Shown here one piece after another: positions 27,148 through 36,385 of a stretch of 46,143 nucleotides of DNA. A model generated the notes under the pieces. That model searched no databases. It was given only the letters and a program-made list of their open reading frames with translations, and was not told the origin of the DNA. Source of the stretch: Sulfitobacter sp. (lineage in GTDB: Bacteria; Pseudomonadota; Alphaproteobacteria; Rhodobacterales; Rhodobacteraceae); assembly GCA_029252045.1 (NCBI GenBank), contig JAQXCD010000057.1, positions 1 to 46,143 on the forward strand, written 5' to 3'. The position numbers and the translations under genes are program-made. Within the stretch, counting starts at the first letter, position 1, and the number at the start of each line of letters is the position of its first letter.

Positions 27148-28119
27148 ATGGATAAGACCCACGATCAAAAGAATGCAGCGCAATATCTGTACCCGCCGCT
27201 GGACCCGTTTGACCGGCGTATGTTGGCCGTGGGGCAGGGACATCATGTGTATATGGAGCAATGCGGAAACCCTGACGGCATCCCCGTTGTGGTTTTGCAT
27301 GGCGGTCCGGGCGGCGGATGTAGTCCGTCGATGCGCAGGTATTTCGACCCAGCCAAATACCGTGTGATTCTGTTTGATCAGCGCGGCTGTGGCCGCTCCA
27401 CCCCGTTTGCCAGCGTGACAGACAACACCACATGGCATCTGGTCGCCGATATCGAGCTGATCCGTGAGACGCTGGGCATTGGCCAATGGGTGGTGTTTGG
27501 TGGCAGCTGGGGGGCTACCCTGTCGCTGATCTATGCCCAAACCCATCCCGAGGCTGTTCGCAATCTGGTGCTGCGCGGTGTCTTCCTGATGACGCAAGCC
27601 GAGCTGGATTGGTTCTATGGCGGCGGTGCCGGGAAATTCTGGCCCGAGGTGTGGGACAAGTTCACAGCGTTTGTGCCGCGCGACGAGCAGGGTGATTTCA
27701 TCAAGGCCTATCACAAACGCCTTTTCAGCGATGATATGTCGCTGCAAACGCGCTATGCGCGGGCGTGGTCCGGCTGGGAAAATGCGCTCGCCTCGATTTC
27801 ATCGGCGGGTCATATGGTAGAGGGGCCGGGCGAGTATGCCCGTGCCTTTGCGCGGCTGGAGAATCACTATTTCATCAACAACGGCTTTCTGGATTACGAC
27901 GGCCAGATATTGGCACAGATGGACCGGATTGCGCATATTCCGGGTGTGATTGTGCAGGGCCGCTATGACATGATCTGCCCGCCCGCCAGTGCTTATGCAA
28001 TTGCCAAGGCGTGGCCAAAGGGTGAATTGAAAATGGTGCGCCATGCGGGCCATGCGCTCTCCGAGCCGGGGATCAGTGCCGAGCTGGTGCGCGCAATGGA
28101 CCGGATTGCGCTGTCATGA
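27148..28119 (+). CDS. pip: Proline iminopeptidase
   Basis: An alpha/beta-hydrolase that removes N-terminal proline from peptides. Markers: HGGPGGGCSP (residues 51-60, oxyanion region), VILFDQRGCGRSTP, the nucleophile elbow GGSWGATLSL (Ser near 113), the acid in QGRYDMICPP and His in HAGHALSEP. All of the S33 family set is intact. 323 aa. ATG at 27148; upstream in-frame starts would run through the ubiG promoter. A substrate-binding-like gene overlaps its stop (ATGA), suggesting a peptide-utilisation pair. Confidence 0.95.
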   Translation: MDKTHDQKNAAQYLYPPLDPFDRRMLAVGQGHHVYMEQCGNPDGIPVVVLHGGPGGGCSPSMRRYFDPAKYRVILFDQRGCGRSTPFASVTDNTTWHLVADIELIRETLGIGQWVVFGGSWGATLSLIYAQTHPEAVRNLVLRGVFLMTQAELDWFYGGGAGKFWPEVWDKFTAFVPRDEQGDFIKAYHKRLFSDDMSLQTRYARAWSGWENALASISSAGHMVEGPGEYARAFARLENHYFINNGFLDYDGQILAQMDRIAHIPGVIVQGRYDMICPPASAYAIAKAWPKGELKMVRHAGHALSEPGISAELVRAMDRIALS

Positions 28120-28946
28120 GCCGCAAACCTCTTGACCGTCGTGCGCTATTTGCCAGCGGTGCCGCCGCAGCTTTGCTGGCTGCCGCAGGGGTGAGTGCGG
28201 GGCCGTTACCGCAGCGCGGTGGCAAGCTTCGCCTTGCCCTGTCGGGGGCTGACCGCGGTGATGACTGGACGCGCGGTGACGGGCTGTTCATGCAAGTTGC
28301 CCGTTTAGGTCTGGTGTTTGAGACACTGACCGAAGTTGCAGCCGATGGTACCCTTCGCCCGGAACTCGCCACTGCTTGGGCAAGCACGCAAAATGCAACC
28401 GTCTGGACTTTTGACCTGCGCCAAGGGGTAACGTTTCATGACGATACGCCGCTTACGGCACTTGACGTTGCCCATAGCCTTGCGGTGCTGGGCGAGGTGC
28501 GCGCGCTGTCGCGCAGCCGCGTCCAGATTGCGCTGGCGGTACCTGATGCCGCATTGCCCTTCACCCTCAGCCGTCCGGCATATGTGATCCGTCCTGCGCA
28601 TGCTCCGGATGCGGGCATTGGTACAGGCCTCTACCGCGTGGATCATTTTGCGGCGGGCCAGCAGCTGTTGGCAGGACGTGTTGTGACGCATTGGAAAGAC
28701 CGGCAGGCGGGCTGGTTCGACAAGGTTGAACTGGTTTCAATCCCGTCCGAAGCCGTGCGCGTGCAGGCCTTGGCCGAATATCTGGTGGATGGCGCGGATA
28801 TCGCGGATCCCACGGCACTTGCGGCCTATAGCGATATCGTGGTCGCTGGTGGCCACGCCGTATCTACCGGCGTAGTGATGCCCGCAACTCTGGGCCGTGG
28901 TGTATTTGATGATCTGCGCGCACCACAACGGTGGTGGGGGGCTTGA
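28116..28946 (+). CDS. Short ABC-type peptide substrate-binding protein (SBP family 5-like)
   Basis: A 276-aa protein with a Tat/Sec-type start (RRALFASGAAAALLAAAGVSAG) followed by GGKLRLALSGADRGDDW and VFETLTEVAADGTLRPELATAW, which are typical of the first lobe of family-5 peptide-binding proteins. Full members are about 500-550 aa, so the second lobe is largely missing and a substrate clamp as in OppA cannot form in the usual way. No permease or ATPase genes are adjacent; it is coupled to pip by ATGA. It may be a naturally short lineage-specific form or a degraded remnant; the frame is clean to its end. Confidence 0.65.
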   Translation: MSRKPLDRRALFASGAAAALLAAAGVSAGPLPQRGGKLRLALSGADRGDDWTRGDGLFMQVARLGLVFETLTEVAADGTLRPELATAWASTQNATVWTFDLRQGVTFHDDTPLTALDVAHSLAVLGEVRALSRSRVQIALAVPDAALPFTLSRPAYVIRPAHAPDAGIGTGLYRVDHFAAGQQLLAGRVVTHWKDRQAGWFDKVELVSIPSEAVRVQALAEYLVDGADIADPTALAAYSDIVVAGGHAVSTGVVMPATLGRGVFDDLRAPQRWWGA

Positions 28947-29026
28947 TGTTCTCCGGTATCAGGCGTATACGACGTCTTAACAGCGCGGTGCTAGGGTCCA
29001 AACCAAGCGCCCACCGATCCTCTGAC

Positions 29027-29049
29027 ACGGGCCGCGCGCCCGTTTTTTT
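29027..29049 (+). terminator. Terminator/attenuator-like hairpin upstream of rimP
   Basis: A 6-bp stem ACGGGC/GCCCGT with a CGCGC loop is followed by a T6-7 tract. It ends the pip-SBP transcript but also lies 35 nt before the rimP start, so it could act as an attenuator in the nusA operon leader. Confidence 0.75.
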
Positions 29050-29084
29050 GTGCCCGAAGATAATGCCTGTAGGCAAGTGAGTTT

Positions 29085-29663
29085 ATGAATAACGATCTGA
29101 TTGCAAAAGCCGCGATGGACCGGCGTCTGGCCGGGATTATCACTCCTGTCATCGAAGACCTCGGTTTCGAGCTTGTGCGCGTGCGCCTGATGACGGGCAA
29201 GAACGCAATCTTGCAGATCATGGCGGACAAGCCAGAAGGCGGGATCGAAGTTGATGATCTGGCCCAGATCAGCACGGCCGTTGGTGCGGTGCTGGATGTG
29301 GAAGACCCGATTGTTGAGGAATACGCGCTTGAAGTGTCCTCGCCCGGTATCGACCGCCCGCTGACGCGCCTGAAAGACTTCGCAATGTTCGAGGGCTATG
29401 AGGCCAAGCTGGAGACCGACGATATGATCGATGGCCGCCGCCGCTTTAAGGGTGAACTGGCGGGCGTTGAGGGCGACGAAGTGTTGATCAACATCGAAGA
29501 AGGCACCGTGGGCCTGAAATTTGACTGGCTGACAGACGCCAAGCTGGTCCTGACGGACGAGCTGATCAGAGAAATGCTGCGGCAGCGCAAAGCGACTGGT
29601 GCAATTGACGAAACCCAATTTGATGAAGTGCAGACACATCTGTCTGACGAGGGAGAAGACTAA
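29085..29663 (+). CDS. rimP: Ribosome maturation factor RimP
   Basis: A cytosolic factor needed for 30S subunit maturation. FELVRVRLM and the [18 protein letters not shown] signature ([14 protein letters not shown]) near residues 80-95 are diagnostic. 192 aa. It heads the classic rimP-nusA-ylxR-infB operon; its stop overlaps the nusA start by one base. AAGTGAG precedes the ATG at 29085. The C-terminus is longer and more acidic than in E. coli, as seen in other alphaproteobacteria. Confidence 0.97.
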   Translation: MNNDLIAKAAMDRRLAGIITPVIEDLGFELVRVRLMTGKNAILQIMADKPEGGIEVDDLAQISTAVGAVLDVEDPIVEEYALEVSSPGIDRPLTRLKDFAMFEGYEAKLETDDMIDGRRRFKGELAGVEGDEVLINIEEGTVGLKFDWLTDAKLVLTDELIREMLRQRKATGAIDETQFDEVQTHLSDEGED

Positions 29664-31270
29664 TGGCCATTACATCTGCAAACCAGCTTGAGCTTTTGCA
29701 AACTGCCGAAGCTGTTGCCCGTGAAAAGATGATCGACCCCGTGCTGGTGATCGAAGCGATGGAAGAATCCCTCGCGCGCGCAGCCAAGTCTCGCTACGGC
29801 GCGGAAATGGACATTCGCGTGGCGATTGACCGCAAGACAGGTCGTGCGACATTCACGCGGGTCCGCACGGTTGTGGCGGATGATGAGTTGGAAAACTATC
29901 AGGCTGAATTTACGGTTGAGCAGGCCAAGCCGTACATGGCTGACCCTCAGGTTGGTCAGGAATTCTCGGAAGAGGTTCCACCTGTTGAGATGGGCCGTAT
30001 CGCGGCACAATCCGCCAAGCAGGTGATCTTGCAGAAGGTCCGCGAAGCCGAGCGTGACCGCCAGTACGAAGAATTCAAAGACCGCGCAGGCACGATCATC
30101 AATGGTCTGGTCAAGCGGGAAGAGTATGGAAACGTTATCGTTGATGTAGGCGCCGGCGAAGCAATCCTGCGCCGCAACGAGAAGATCGGCCGCGAATCGT
30201 ATCGCCCGAACGACCGTATCCGCGTCTACATCAAGGAAGTGCGCCGCGAGCAGCGCGGTCCGCAAATTTTCCTGAGCCGTACAGCGCCGGAGTTCATGGC
30301 CGAGCTGTTCAAAATGGAAGTGCCCGAAATCTATGATGGCATCATCGAGATCAAAGCCGTAGCCCGTGATCCGGGTTCGCGCGCCAAGATCGCCGTGATT
30401 TCCTATGATAACTCGATCGACCCTGTTGGCGCTTGCGTTGGTATGCGCGGTAGCCGCGTCCAAGCGGTTGTGAACGAGCTTCAGGGCGAGAAGATCGACA
30501 TTATTCCATGGAACGAAGACACGCCAACGTTCCTTGTGAATGCGTTGCAGCCTGCGGAAGTGACCAAGGTTGTTCTGGATGAAGAAGCCGGCAAAATCGA
30601 AGTTGTGGTACCAGAAGAGCAGCTGTCGCTTGCGATTGGCCGCCGTGGCCAGAACGTCCGTCTGGCAAGCCAGCTGACAGGTCTGGATATCGACATCATG
30701 ACCGAAGAGCAGGAAAGCTCGCGCCGTCAGGCCGAGTTCGAGCTGCGCACCAAGCTGTTCATGGATAACCTTGATCTGGATGAATTCTTTGCCCAGCTTC
30801 TGGTGTCCGAAGGCTTCACAAGCCTTGAGGAAGTGGCATACGTCGAAGTTGACGAACTGCTGGTCATTGACGGTGTTGATGAAGGTACTGCCGGCGAATT
30901 GCAGGCCCGTGCCCGTGACGTACTGGAAGCGCAGAACACGGCAGCGCTGGATGCTGCCCGTGCGCTGGGTGTCGAAGACAGCCTGTTTGAGTTTGAGGGT
31001 CTGACACCCCAGATGATCGAAGCGCTGGCAAAAGACGACGTGAAAACGCTGGAAGATTTCGCCACTTGTGCGGATTGGGAACTGGCCGGTGGCTGGACCA
31101 CAGCAAACGGCGAACGCATCAAAGATGATGGCACGCTTGAACCTTTCGGCATGACACTGGAAGAAGCACAGGGCCTGATCATGACGGCCCGCGTGCTGCT
31201 GGGCTGGGTTGACCCGACCGAAATGGACGGCGAAGCCGAGGACAACGCAGAAGAGGAGGCCGAAGCCTGA
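29663..31270 (+). CDS. nusA: Transcription termination/antitermination factor NusA
   Basis: Binds RNA polymerase and RNA to control pausing, termination and antitermination. 535 aa. An N-terminal polymerase-binding domain (about 1-125) is followed by S1 (about 135-200, NVIVDVGAGEAILRRNE), KH1 (about 235-290, KIAVISYDNSIDPVGACVGMRG), KH2 (about 305-370, LAIGRRGQNVRLA) and helix-hairpin-helix acidic repeats to the end. The C-terminal acidic repeats match the alphaproteobacterial form. Its start sits on the rimP stop, so the two are translationally coupled. Confidence 0.98.
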   Translation: MAITSANQLELLQTAEAVAREKMIDPVLVIEAMEESLARAAKSRYGAEMDIRVAIDRKTGRATFTRVRTVVADDELENYQAEFTVEQAKPYMADPQVGQEFSEEVPPVEMGRIAAQSAKQVILQKVREAERDRQYEEFKDRAGTIINGLVKREEYGNVIVDVGAGEAILRRNEKIGRESYRPNDRIRVYIKEVRREQRGPQIFLSRTAPEFMAELFKMEVPEIYDGIIEIKAVARDPGSRAKIAVISYDNSIDPVGACVGMRGSRVQAVVNELQGEKIDIIPWNEDTPTFLVNALQPAEVTKVVLDEEAGKIEVVVPEEQLSLAIGRRGQNVRLASQLTGLDIDIMTEEQESSRRQAEFELRTKLFMDNLDLDEFFAQLLVSEGFTSLEEVAYVEVDELLVIDGVDEGTAGELQARARDVLEAQNTAALDAARALGVEDSLFEFEGLTPQMIEALAKDDVKTLEDFATCADWELAGGWTTANGERIKDDGTLEPFGMTLEEAQGLIMTARVLLGWVDPTEMDGEAEDNAEEEAEA

Positions 31271-31293
31271 TCTCAGGCTTCGGGGGAACCGGT

Positions 31294-31914
31294 ATGGGAC
31301 GCGGTGGCGCATCAAAAGACGCTGAGAGCGGTGCAGAACGCAAGTGTCTTGCCACGGGCGAGGTGCAGCCAAAGTACAAGATGATCCGTTTCGTCATTGG
31401 CCCGGAAGGGCAGGCATTTGCTGATGTGATGGGCAAATTGCCCGGTCGCGGAATGTGGGTGTCGGCCGATCGTGCCGCCCTTGAGACGGTTGTAAAAAAG
31501 GGGTTGTTCTCGCGCTCTGCGAAGCAGCCCGTCAAGACATCAGATGATCTGGTGGAAGAAGTAGAACGCCAGTTGGCCCGCCGCGTGGTGGACCTGATCT
31601 CGATGCAGCGCAAAGCGGGTAAAGCCATTGCGGGCTATGAAAAGGTCAAAAGCTGGCTGCAAACGGAAGAGGCGCTGGTGTTGATCCAGGCTGTGGATGG
31701 ATCAGGTCGCGGCAAATCGAAATTGAGTACGCCGCATTACGGGCACTATATCGGGTGTTTGACTGCGGATGAATTGGGTTTGGCATTCGGTCGCCAAACT
31801 GTGATACATGGGGCGCTCGCCTCTGGTGGACTCACTCTGCGTGTTGTAGAGGAAGCCCATAGATTAAACGGCGTGCGCAAAAACGAGGCTGGCAGCGGCC
31901 AGCCGAAAGGATGA
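31294..31914 (+). CDS. YlxR-type RNA-binding protein (DUF448)
   Basis: A 206-aa protein with the YlxR motif: ERKCLATGEVQPKYKMIRFVI near residue 15 and GKLPGRGMWVSADRAAL near 50. The C-terminal part (from about 100, RKAGKAIAGYEKVKSWL) resembles an L7Ae-like fold; this two-domain form is usual in alphaproteobacteria. YlxR proteins bind RNA and, in some bacteria, influence rnpB or RNase P; the exact role here is not known. Encoded between nusA and infB, the standard place. Confidence 0.92.
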   Translation: MGRGGASKDAESGAERKCLATGEVQPKYKMIRFVIGPEGQAFADVMGKLPGRGMWVSADRAALETVVKKGLFSRSAKQPVKTSDDLVEEVERQLARRVVDLISMQRKAGKAIAGYEKVKSWLQTEEALVLIQAVDGSGRGKSKLSTPHYGHYIGCLTADELGLAFGRQTVIHGALASGGLTLRVVEEAHRLNGVRKNEAGSGQPKG

Positions 31915-31922
31915 CGAGCTAG

Positions 31923-34403
31923 ATGAGCGATAGTGACGGCAGAAAAACATTGGGTCTGGGCGGTTCGCGTCCCAGCAACGTAAAACAAAGCTTTAGCCAT
32001 GGGCGTACCAAGAACGTCGTGGTGGAAACCAAGCGCAAGCGCGTTGTGGTTCCCAAACCGGGTGGCCAAAAGCCAACCGGCCCCGGCGCGGGCCCTGTCG
32101 GTGATCCGTCACGGCGTCCGGCTGGTATTACCGATTCCGAGATGGAGCGCCGCCTGAAGGCAGTTCAAGCCGCCAAGGCACGCGAAGTCGAAGAGGCTGC
32201 CGCACGCGAAGCGGAAGAAAAAGCACGCGCTGAAGATCGTGAGCGCCGTCGCGCCGAGATCGAAGCGAAAGAGATCGAAGACCGCGAGCGCGAAGAAAGC
32301 CTCAAGGCGAAAGCCGAGGAAGACGAGCGCGCCAAGCGTGAAGCAGAAGCTGCTGCACAACAAGCCGCCGCACCTTCACCGTCCTCCGAGCCTTCACAGG
32401 GTCGTGCTGCGCCAAACAAGGCACTTCCTGCTGCAACGCCTCGCAAGACCGAGCGTGACCGCGAGGAAACCAACAAGAAGAACCGTCAGGATGAAGACAG
32501 CCGCCGTTCCGGTAAGCTGACTGTCAATCAGGCGATGCGTGGGGGCGAAGGCGGCCGTCAACGCTCCATGGCGCAGATGAAGCGCAAGCAGGACCGCGCC
32601 CGTGCAAAGGCAATGGGTGGCAATGTCGAGCGCGAAAAGATCATCCGTGATGTACAGTTGCCACCAGCGATTATGGTGTCTGAACTTGCGTTCCGTATGG
32701 CCGAGAAAACCGGCGCCGTTGTTAAGGCGCTGATGAACAGCGGCCTGATGATCACGCAGAACGAGACGATCGACGCTGATACAGCTGAGCTGATCATCGA
32801 GGAATTCGGCCACCGTGTAGTTCGCGTTTCCGACGCTGACGTTGAAGACGTGATCAAGATCGAAGTTGATGACGAGGGTGATCTGATTGGTCGTCCTCCT
32901 GTGATCACGATCATGGGTCACGTTGACCATGGTAAGACATCTCTTCTGGATGCGATCCGTAAGGCGAAGGTTGTTGCGGGCGAGGCCGGCGGCATCACCC
33001 AGCACATCGGCGCGTATCAGGTAACGACCGAAGGCGGGCAGGTTCTGTCCTTCCTCGACACACCCGGCCACGCAGCGTTTACCTCTATGCGTTCGCGCGG
33101 TGCGCAGGTAACGGACATTGTGGTTCTGGTGGTTGCTGCGGACGATGCCGTGATGCCACAGACGATCGAAGCGATTGCCCACGCGAAAGCGGCCAAAGTG
33201 CCGATGATCGTGGCGATCAACAAGATTGACAAACCGGCCGCTGACCCTGACCGCGTGCGTGCAGCATTGCTGCAGCATGAAGTTATCGTTGAGAAGATGT
33301 CGGGTGACGTACAGGACGTCGAAGTTTCTGCTGTAACAGGCCAAGGTCTGGATGACCTGCTGGAAGCCATCGCGCTTCAGGCAGAAATTCTGGAACTGAA
33401 AGCAAACCCGAACCGCGCCGCCGTTGGTGCCGTGATTGAGGCGAAGCTGGATGTCGGCCGCGGCCCCGTTGCGACTGTTCTCATTCAGAATGGTACGCTG
33501 CGCACTGGTGATATCTTTGTTGTGGGTGAGCAATACGGTAAGGTCCGTGCGTTGATCGACGATCAAGGTAACCGCATCAAAGAAGCTGGTCCGTCTGTTC
33601 CTGTAGAGGTTCTGGGCCTGAACGGCACACCCGAAGCAGGCGACGTCTTGAACGTGACAGACACCGAAGCGCAAGCGCGTGAAATCGCTGAATACCGCGC
33701 CAAGGCTGCCAAGGACAAACGCGCTGCCGCTGGTGCTGCGACAACGCTGGAACAGCTGATGGCGAATGCCAAAGCAAACGAGAGCGTGTCCGAACTGCCC
33801 ATTCTGATCAAAGCGGACGTGCAGGGTTCTGCTGAAGCGATTGTTCAGGCGATGGAGAAAATTGGCAACGATGAAGTCCGCGTGCGCGTGCTCCACTCAG
33901 GTGTGGGGGCTATCACAGAGACAGACGTGGGTCTGGCCGAAGCATCAGGCGCGCCGATCATGGGCTTTAACGTCCGTGCCAACGCATCTGCACGCAACAC
34001 CGCCAACCAGAAGGGTGTCGAGATTCGCTATTACTCGGTCATCTACGATCTGGTGGACGATGTAAAAGCAGCGGCATCTGGCTTGCTCAGCAACGAGATC
34101 AAGGAAACCTTTATTGGCTATGCCAACATCAAAGAGGTCTTCAAGGTTACGGGTATCGGTAAAGTTGCCGGCTGTCTGGTTACTGAAGGCGTCGCACGCC
34201 GCTCGGCTGGTGTTCGTTTGCTGCGCGACAACGTCGTTGTTCACGAAGGTACGCTCAAGACACTCAAGCGCTTCAAGGATGAAGTGCCAGAGGTCCAGTC
34301 CGGTCAGGAATGTGGTATGGCGTTCGAGAACTACGATGATATTCGCCCGGGCGATGTGATCGAGATCTTCACGCGCGAAGAAGTCACGCGTACGCTAAGC
34401 TAA
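31923..34403 (+). CDS. infB: Translation initiation factor IF-2
   Basis: A GTPase that brings initiator tRNA to the 30S subunit. 826 aa. The N-terminal 200 residues are low-complexity, highly charged ([24 protein letters not shown] helices). The G domain has [12 protein letters not shown] near 333, DTPGHAAF near 379 and NKIDKPA near 433. Domains II, III and IV follow, with [15 protein letters not shown] and a C-terminal fMet-tRNA-binding [14 protein letters not shown]. Last gene of the operon, closed by a strong terminator 24 nt downstream. Confidence 0.98.
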   Translation: MSDSDGRKTLGLGGSRPSNVKQSFSHGRTKNVVVETKRKRVVVPKPGGQKPTGPGAGPVGDPSRRPAGITDSEMERRLKAVQAAKAREVEEAAAREAEEKARAEDRERRRAEIEAKEIEDREREESLKAKAEEDERAKREAEAAAQQAAAPSPSSEPSQGRAAPNKALPAATPRKTERDREETNKKNRQDEDSRRSGKLTVNQAMRGGEGGRQRSMAQMKRKQDRARAKAMGGNVEREKIIRDVQLPPAIMVSELAFRMAEKTGAVVKALMNSGLMITQNETIDADTAELIIEEFGHRVVRVSDADVEDVIKIEVDDEGDLIGRPPVITIMGHVDHGKTSLLDAIRKAKVVAGEAGGITQHIGAYQVTTEGGQVLSFLDTPGHAAFTSMRSRGAQVTDIVVLVVAADDAVMPQTIEAIAHAKAAKVPMIVAINKIDKPAADPDRVRAALLQHEVIVEKMSGDVQDVEVSAVTGQGLDDLLEAIALQAEILELKANPNRAAVGAVIEAKLDVGRGPVATVLIQNGTLRTGDIFVVGEQYGKVRALIDDQGNRIKEAGPSVPVEVLGLNGTPEAGDVLNVTDTEAQAREIAEYRAKAAKDKRAAAGAATTLEQLMANAKANESVSELPILIKADVQGSAEAIVQAMEKIGNDEVRVRVLHSGVGAITETDVGLAEASGAPIMGFNVRANASARNTANQKGVEIRYYSVIYDLVDDVKAAASGLLSNEIKETFIGYANIKEVFKVTGIGKVAGCLVTEGVARRSAGVRLLRDNVVVHEGTLKTLKRFKDEVPEVQSGQECGMAFENYDDIRPGDVIEIFTREEVTRTLS

Positions 34404-34426
34404 GGCGCTGTAAGCGATAAACATTA

Positions 34427-34459
34427 AAAAAGGGACGGTGCAAAACACCGTCCCTTTTT
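34427..34459. terminator. Bidirectional terminator after infB
   Basis: A 9-bp GC-rich stem (GGGACGGTG / CACCGTCCC) with loop CAAAA, flanked by A6 on the left and T5 on the right, gives a 14-bp paired structure. It can end both the infB operon (plus) and the 43-aa gene on the minus strand. Confidence 0.93.
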
Positions 34460-34481
34460 CCGTCTCAAAGATATCAAACGA

Positions 34482-34613
34482 TTATTTCTTTGTGATGGGC
34501 ATGCCAGAATAGATGGTGTTGTCCACTTGAACAGAAATCCGGCCATCTGGATTTGCGCGTACAAATGTGCCCTGTACGGGAACACAGCTTCCAAGCGTGA
34601 TGGTGCGTAGCAT
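34482..34613 (-). CDS. Conserved-looking small protein (43 aa)
   Basis: An unrecognised 43-residue ORF. Start ATG at 34613 has an excellent GGGGAGGA site 6-7 nt upstream, and the frame ends at 34482 just before the infB terminator, which can also stop its own transcript. The sequence begins LRTITLGSCVPVQGTFVRAN and ends in PITKK; it includes an alternating beta-like stretch (RISVQVDNTIYSG) suggesting a small OB- or SH3-like strand set. No signal peptide or membrane segment. Function unknown. A separate longer frame over the same DNA has no ribosome site. Confidence 0.7.
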   Translation of the reverse strand: MLRTITLGSCVPVQGTFVRANPDGRISVQVDNTIYSGMPITKK

Positions 34614-34729
34614 AGAAATCCTCCCCAGAATTGATCCCGCCTCAGTTTAGCCACAATTCGTCGGCTATCCAGAACAAATAATACCTAAGATTGAAAATAG
34701 TAGTTTGCGAAAATCGTACTTTCGTAGGG

Positions 34730-35128
34730 CTAGAGCCAATCTCGCAGGACCGAAATCAACGGAATATCAGCCGCCGGCATTGGATAATCACGCATCTGCG
34801 CAGGCTTAACCCACTTCAGGACTTGGCCCTCACGCGCGCGCGGCGTGCCGTTCCATTTGCGACAGGCAAACAGGGGCATCATCAGGTGGAAATCATCATA
34901 GCTGTGGCTGGCAAAGGTCAGCGGGGCAAGGCAAGAGGCCCATGTATCAATGCCCAACTCTTCTTCCAGCTCGCGAATCAGAGCAGCTTCGGGGGTTTCC
35001 CCTGCTTCCACCTTCCCGCCCGGAAACTCCCACAGGCCCGCCATGGATTTTCCGGGCGGGCGCTGTGCGAGCAGAACGCGCCCGTCTACGTCGATCAACG
35101 CAACCGCCGAGACGAGCACTATCTTCAT
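34730..35128 (-). CDS. mutT: 8-oxo-dGTP diphosphatase, MutT type
   Basis: A 132-aa NUDIX enzyme that removes oxidised dGTP from the nucleotide pool. The NUDIX box FPGGKVEAGETPEAALIRELEEELGI is complete, preceded by VLLAQRPPGKSMAGLWEFPGG, which is the MutT-type approach (QRPxGKxxxGLWEFPGGK). ATG 35128 has GGAG about 12 nt upstream; the longer frame from 35188 would overlap argJ. It follows argJ by 22 nt on the same strand and is likely co-transcribed with argJ and ppiC. Confidence 0.92.
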   Translation of the reverse strand: MKIVLVSAVALIDVDGRVLLAQRPPGKSMAGLWEFPGGKVEAGETPEAALIRELEEELGIDTWASCLAPLTFASHSYDDFHLMMPLFACRKWNGTPRAREGQVLKWVKPAQMRDYPMPAADIPLISVLRDWL

Positions 35129-35150
35129 TGAGGCAACTCCGAGACAAGCT

Positions 35151-36377
35151 TCACGAGCGATAGTCCGCATTGATGTCGATGTAGCCATGGGTCAGATCGC
35201 AGGTCCACACCGTGGATTTCCCTGATCCGATGCCGATATCCACACCAATGACGATGTTTTCGCCTTTCATATGTCCGGCTGCGGCCTCTTCGGAATAGCT
35301 TTCACTACGCCATCCATTTTTGGCAACTTCTACATCGCCAAAGCGGATACCCAGAGTGTCACGATCTGCGGCAGCGCCGGACTTACCTACAGCCATAACG
35401 ATGCGGCCCCAGTTTGCGTCCTGTCCTGCGATGGCCGTTTTGACGAGGGGCGAGTTTGCAATCGCCATCGCGTGAGTCTTGGCGTCCGCATCATTTGCCG
35501 CACCAATCACGTTGATCTCGACGAACTTCGTCGCACCTTCGCCGTCACGGACAACCTGATGGGCAAGGTCCCGCATCACACCGTGTAGGGCGTCTGAAAA
35601 GGAGCTGTTATCATCAACACTAAAACCACTTGCGCCCGTTGCCGCAACAATCAGGCTGTCGGACGTTGAGGTGTCACTGTCCACTGTGATGCTGTTAAAC
35701 GTGACTTCGTTGTGCGCGCTGACAAGGGATTGTAGCGCGGCCTGACTGATTTTGGCATCGGTAAAGATATAGACCAGCATCGTCGCCATATCGGGTGCGA
35801 TCATGCCAGAACCCTTCGCAATCCCCGCAATAGAGACTGTTTTACCGCCAATTTCCACAGACGCAGCTGCGCCTTTCGGGAAGGTGTCGGTGGTCATGAT
35901 CGCTTTGGCAGCCGCAGCAATGTCGGCGACCTTGGTGTTGGCCGCCAAGGTGTCCAGAACTGCTGTGATCCGCTCATGCGGCAGGGGCTCTCCGATCACA
36001 CCTGTGGAGGAGGTGAATACCCGCATCTGCGGGACATCACAGGCGCGTGCGACCGCAGCCGTGATCGCCTCGACAGACGCGACACCGCCTTTGCCTGTGA
36101 ACGCATTGGAGTTGCCAGAGTTCACCAAAATGGCAGCGCCCTCGGCAGAGGAATGGCCCAGCTTGGCCTGACAGTCCAACACGGGTGCAGACCGTGTGGA
36201 GGAGCGCGTAAACGCCCCTGCAACCACTGTTCCCGGTGTCAGGGTGGCCAACATTACATCTGTCCGGCCCTGATATTTTACCCCTGCTGCAACGGCCGCG
36301 AATTTAACACCTTCGATAACAGGAAGGGCCGGAAACGCGGCGGGTGCCAGTGGGGAGACGGCGGTGATTTTTGCCAT
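35151..36377 (-). CDS. argJ: Bifunctional ornithine acetyltransferase / N-acetylglutamate synthase
   Basis: Cycles the acetyl group in arginine synthesis: transfers it from N-acetylornithine to glutamate and, in bifunctional forms, from acetyl-CoA. 408 aa. The self-cleavage site is in DMATMLVYIFTDAKI; the nucleophile Thr after Ala is residue 199 by the coding coordinates. GNSNAFTGKGG and ANWGRIVMAVG are other family landmarks. Cleavage gives alpha and beta chains. It sits between ppiC and mutT on the minus strand with 8 nt to ppiC. Confidence 0.97.
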   Translation of the reverse strand: MAKITAVSPLAPAAFPALPVIEGVKFAAVAAGVKYQGRTDVMLATLTPGTVVAGAFTRSSTRSAPVLDCQAKLGHSSAEGAAILVNSGNSNAFTGKGGVASVEAITAAVARACDVPQMRVFTSSTGVIGEPLPHERITAVLDTLAANTKVADIAAAAKAIMTTDTFPKGAAASVEIGGKTVSIAGIAKGSGMIAPDMATMLVYIFTDAKISQAALQSLVSAHNEVTFNSITVDSDTSTSDSLIVAATGASGFSVDDNSSFSDALHGVMRDLAHQVVRDGEGATKFVEINVIGAANDADAKTHAMAIANSPLVKTAIAGQDANWGRIVMAVGKSGAAADRDTLGIRFGDVEVAKNGWRSESYSEEAAAGHMKGENIVIGVDIGIGSGKSTVWTCDLTHGYIDINADYRS

Positions 36378-36385
36378 AGTTAATC

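Noticed and set aside
29660..31372. 570-codon minus-strand frame opposite nusA
   Set aside because: Antisense of the nusA coding sequence; residues are what the complementary codons give, no family pattern.
32394..33896. 500-codon minus-strand frame opposite infB
   Set aside because: Shadow frame; infB on the plus strand is unambiguous.
34424..34654. 76-codon minus-strand frame near infB
   Set aside because: Includes the terminator hairpin as codons and lacks a ribosome site. The 43-aa frame in the same place has a good one.
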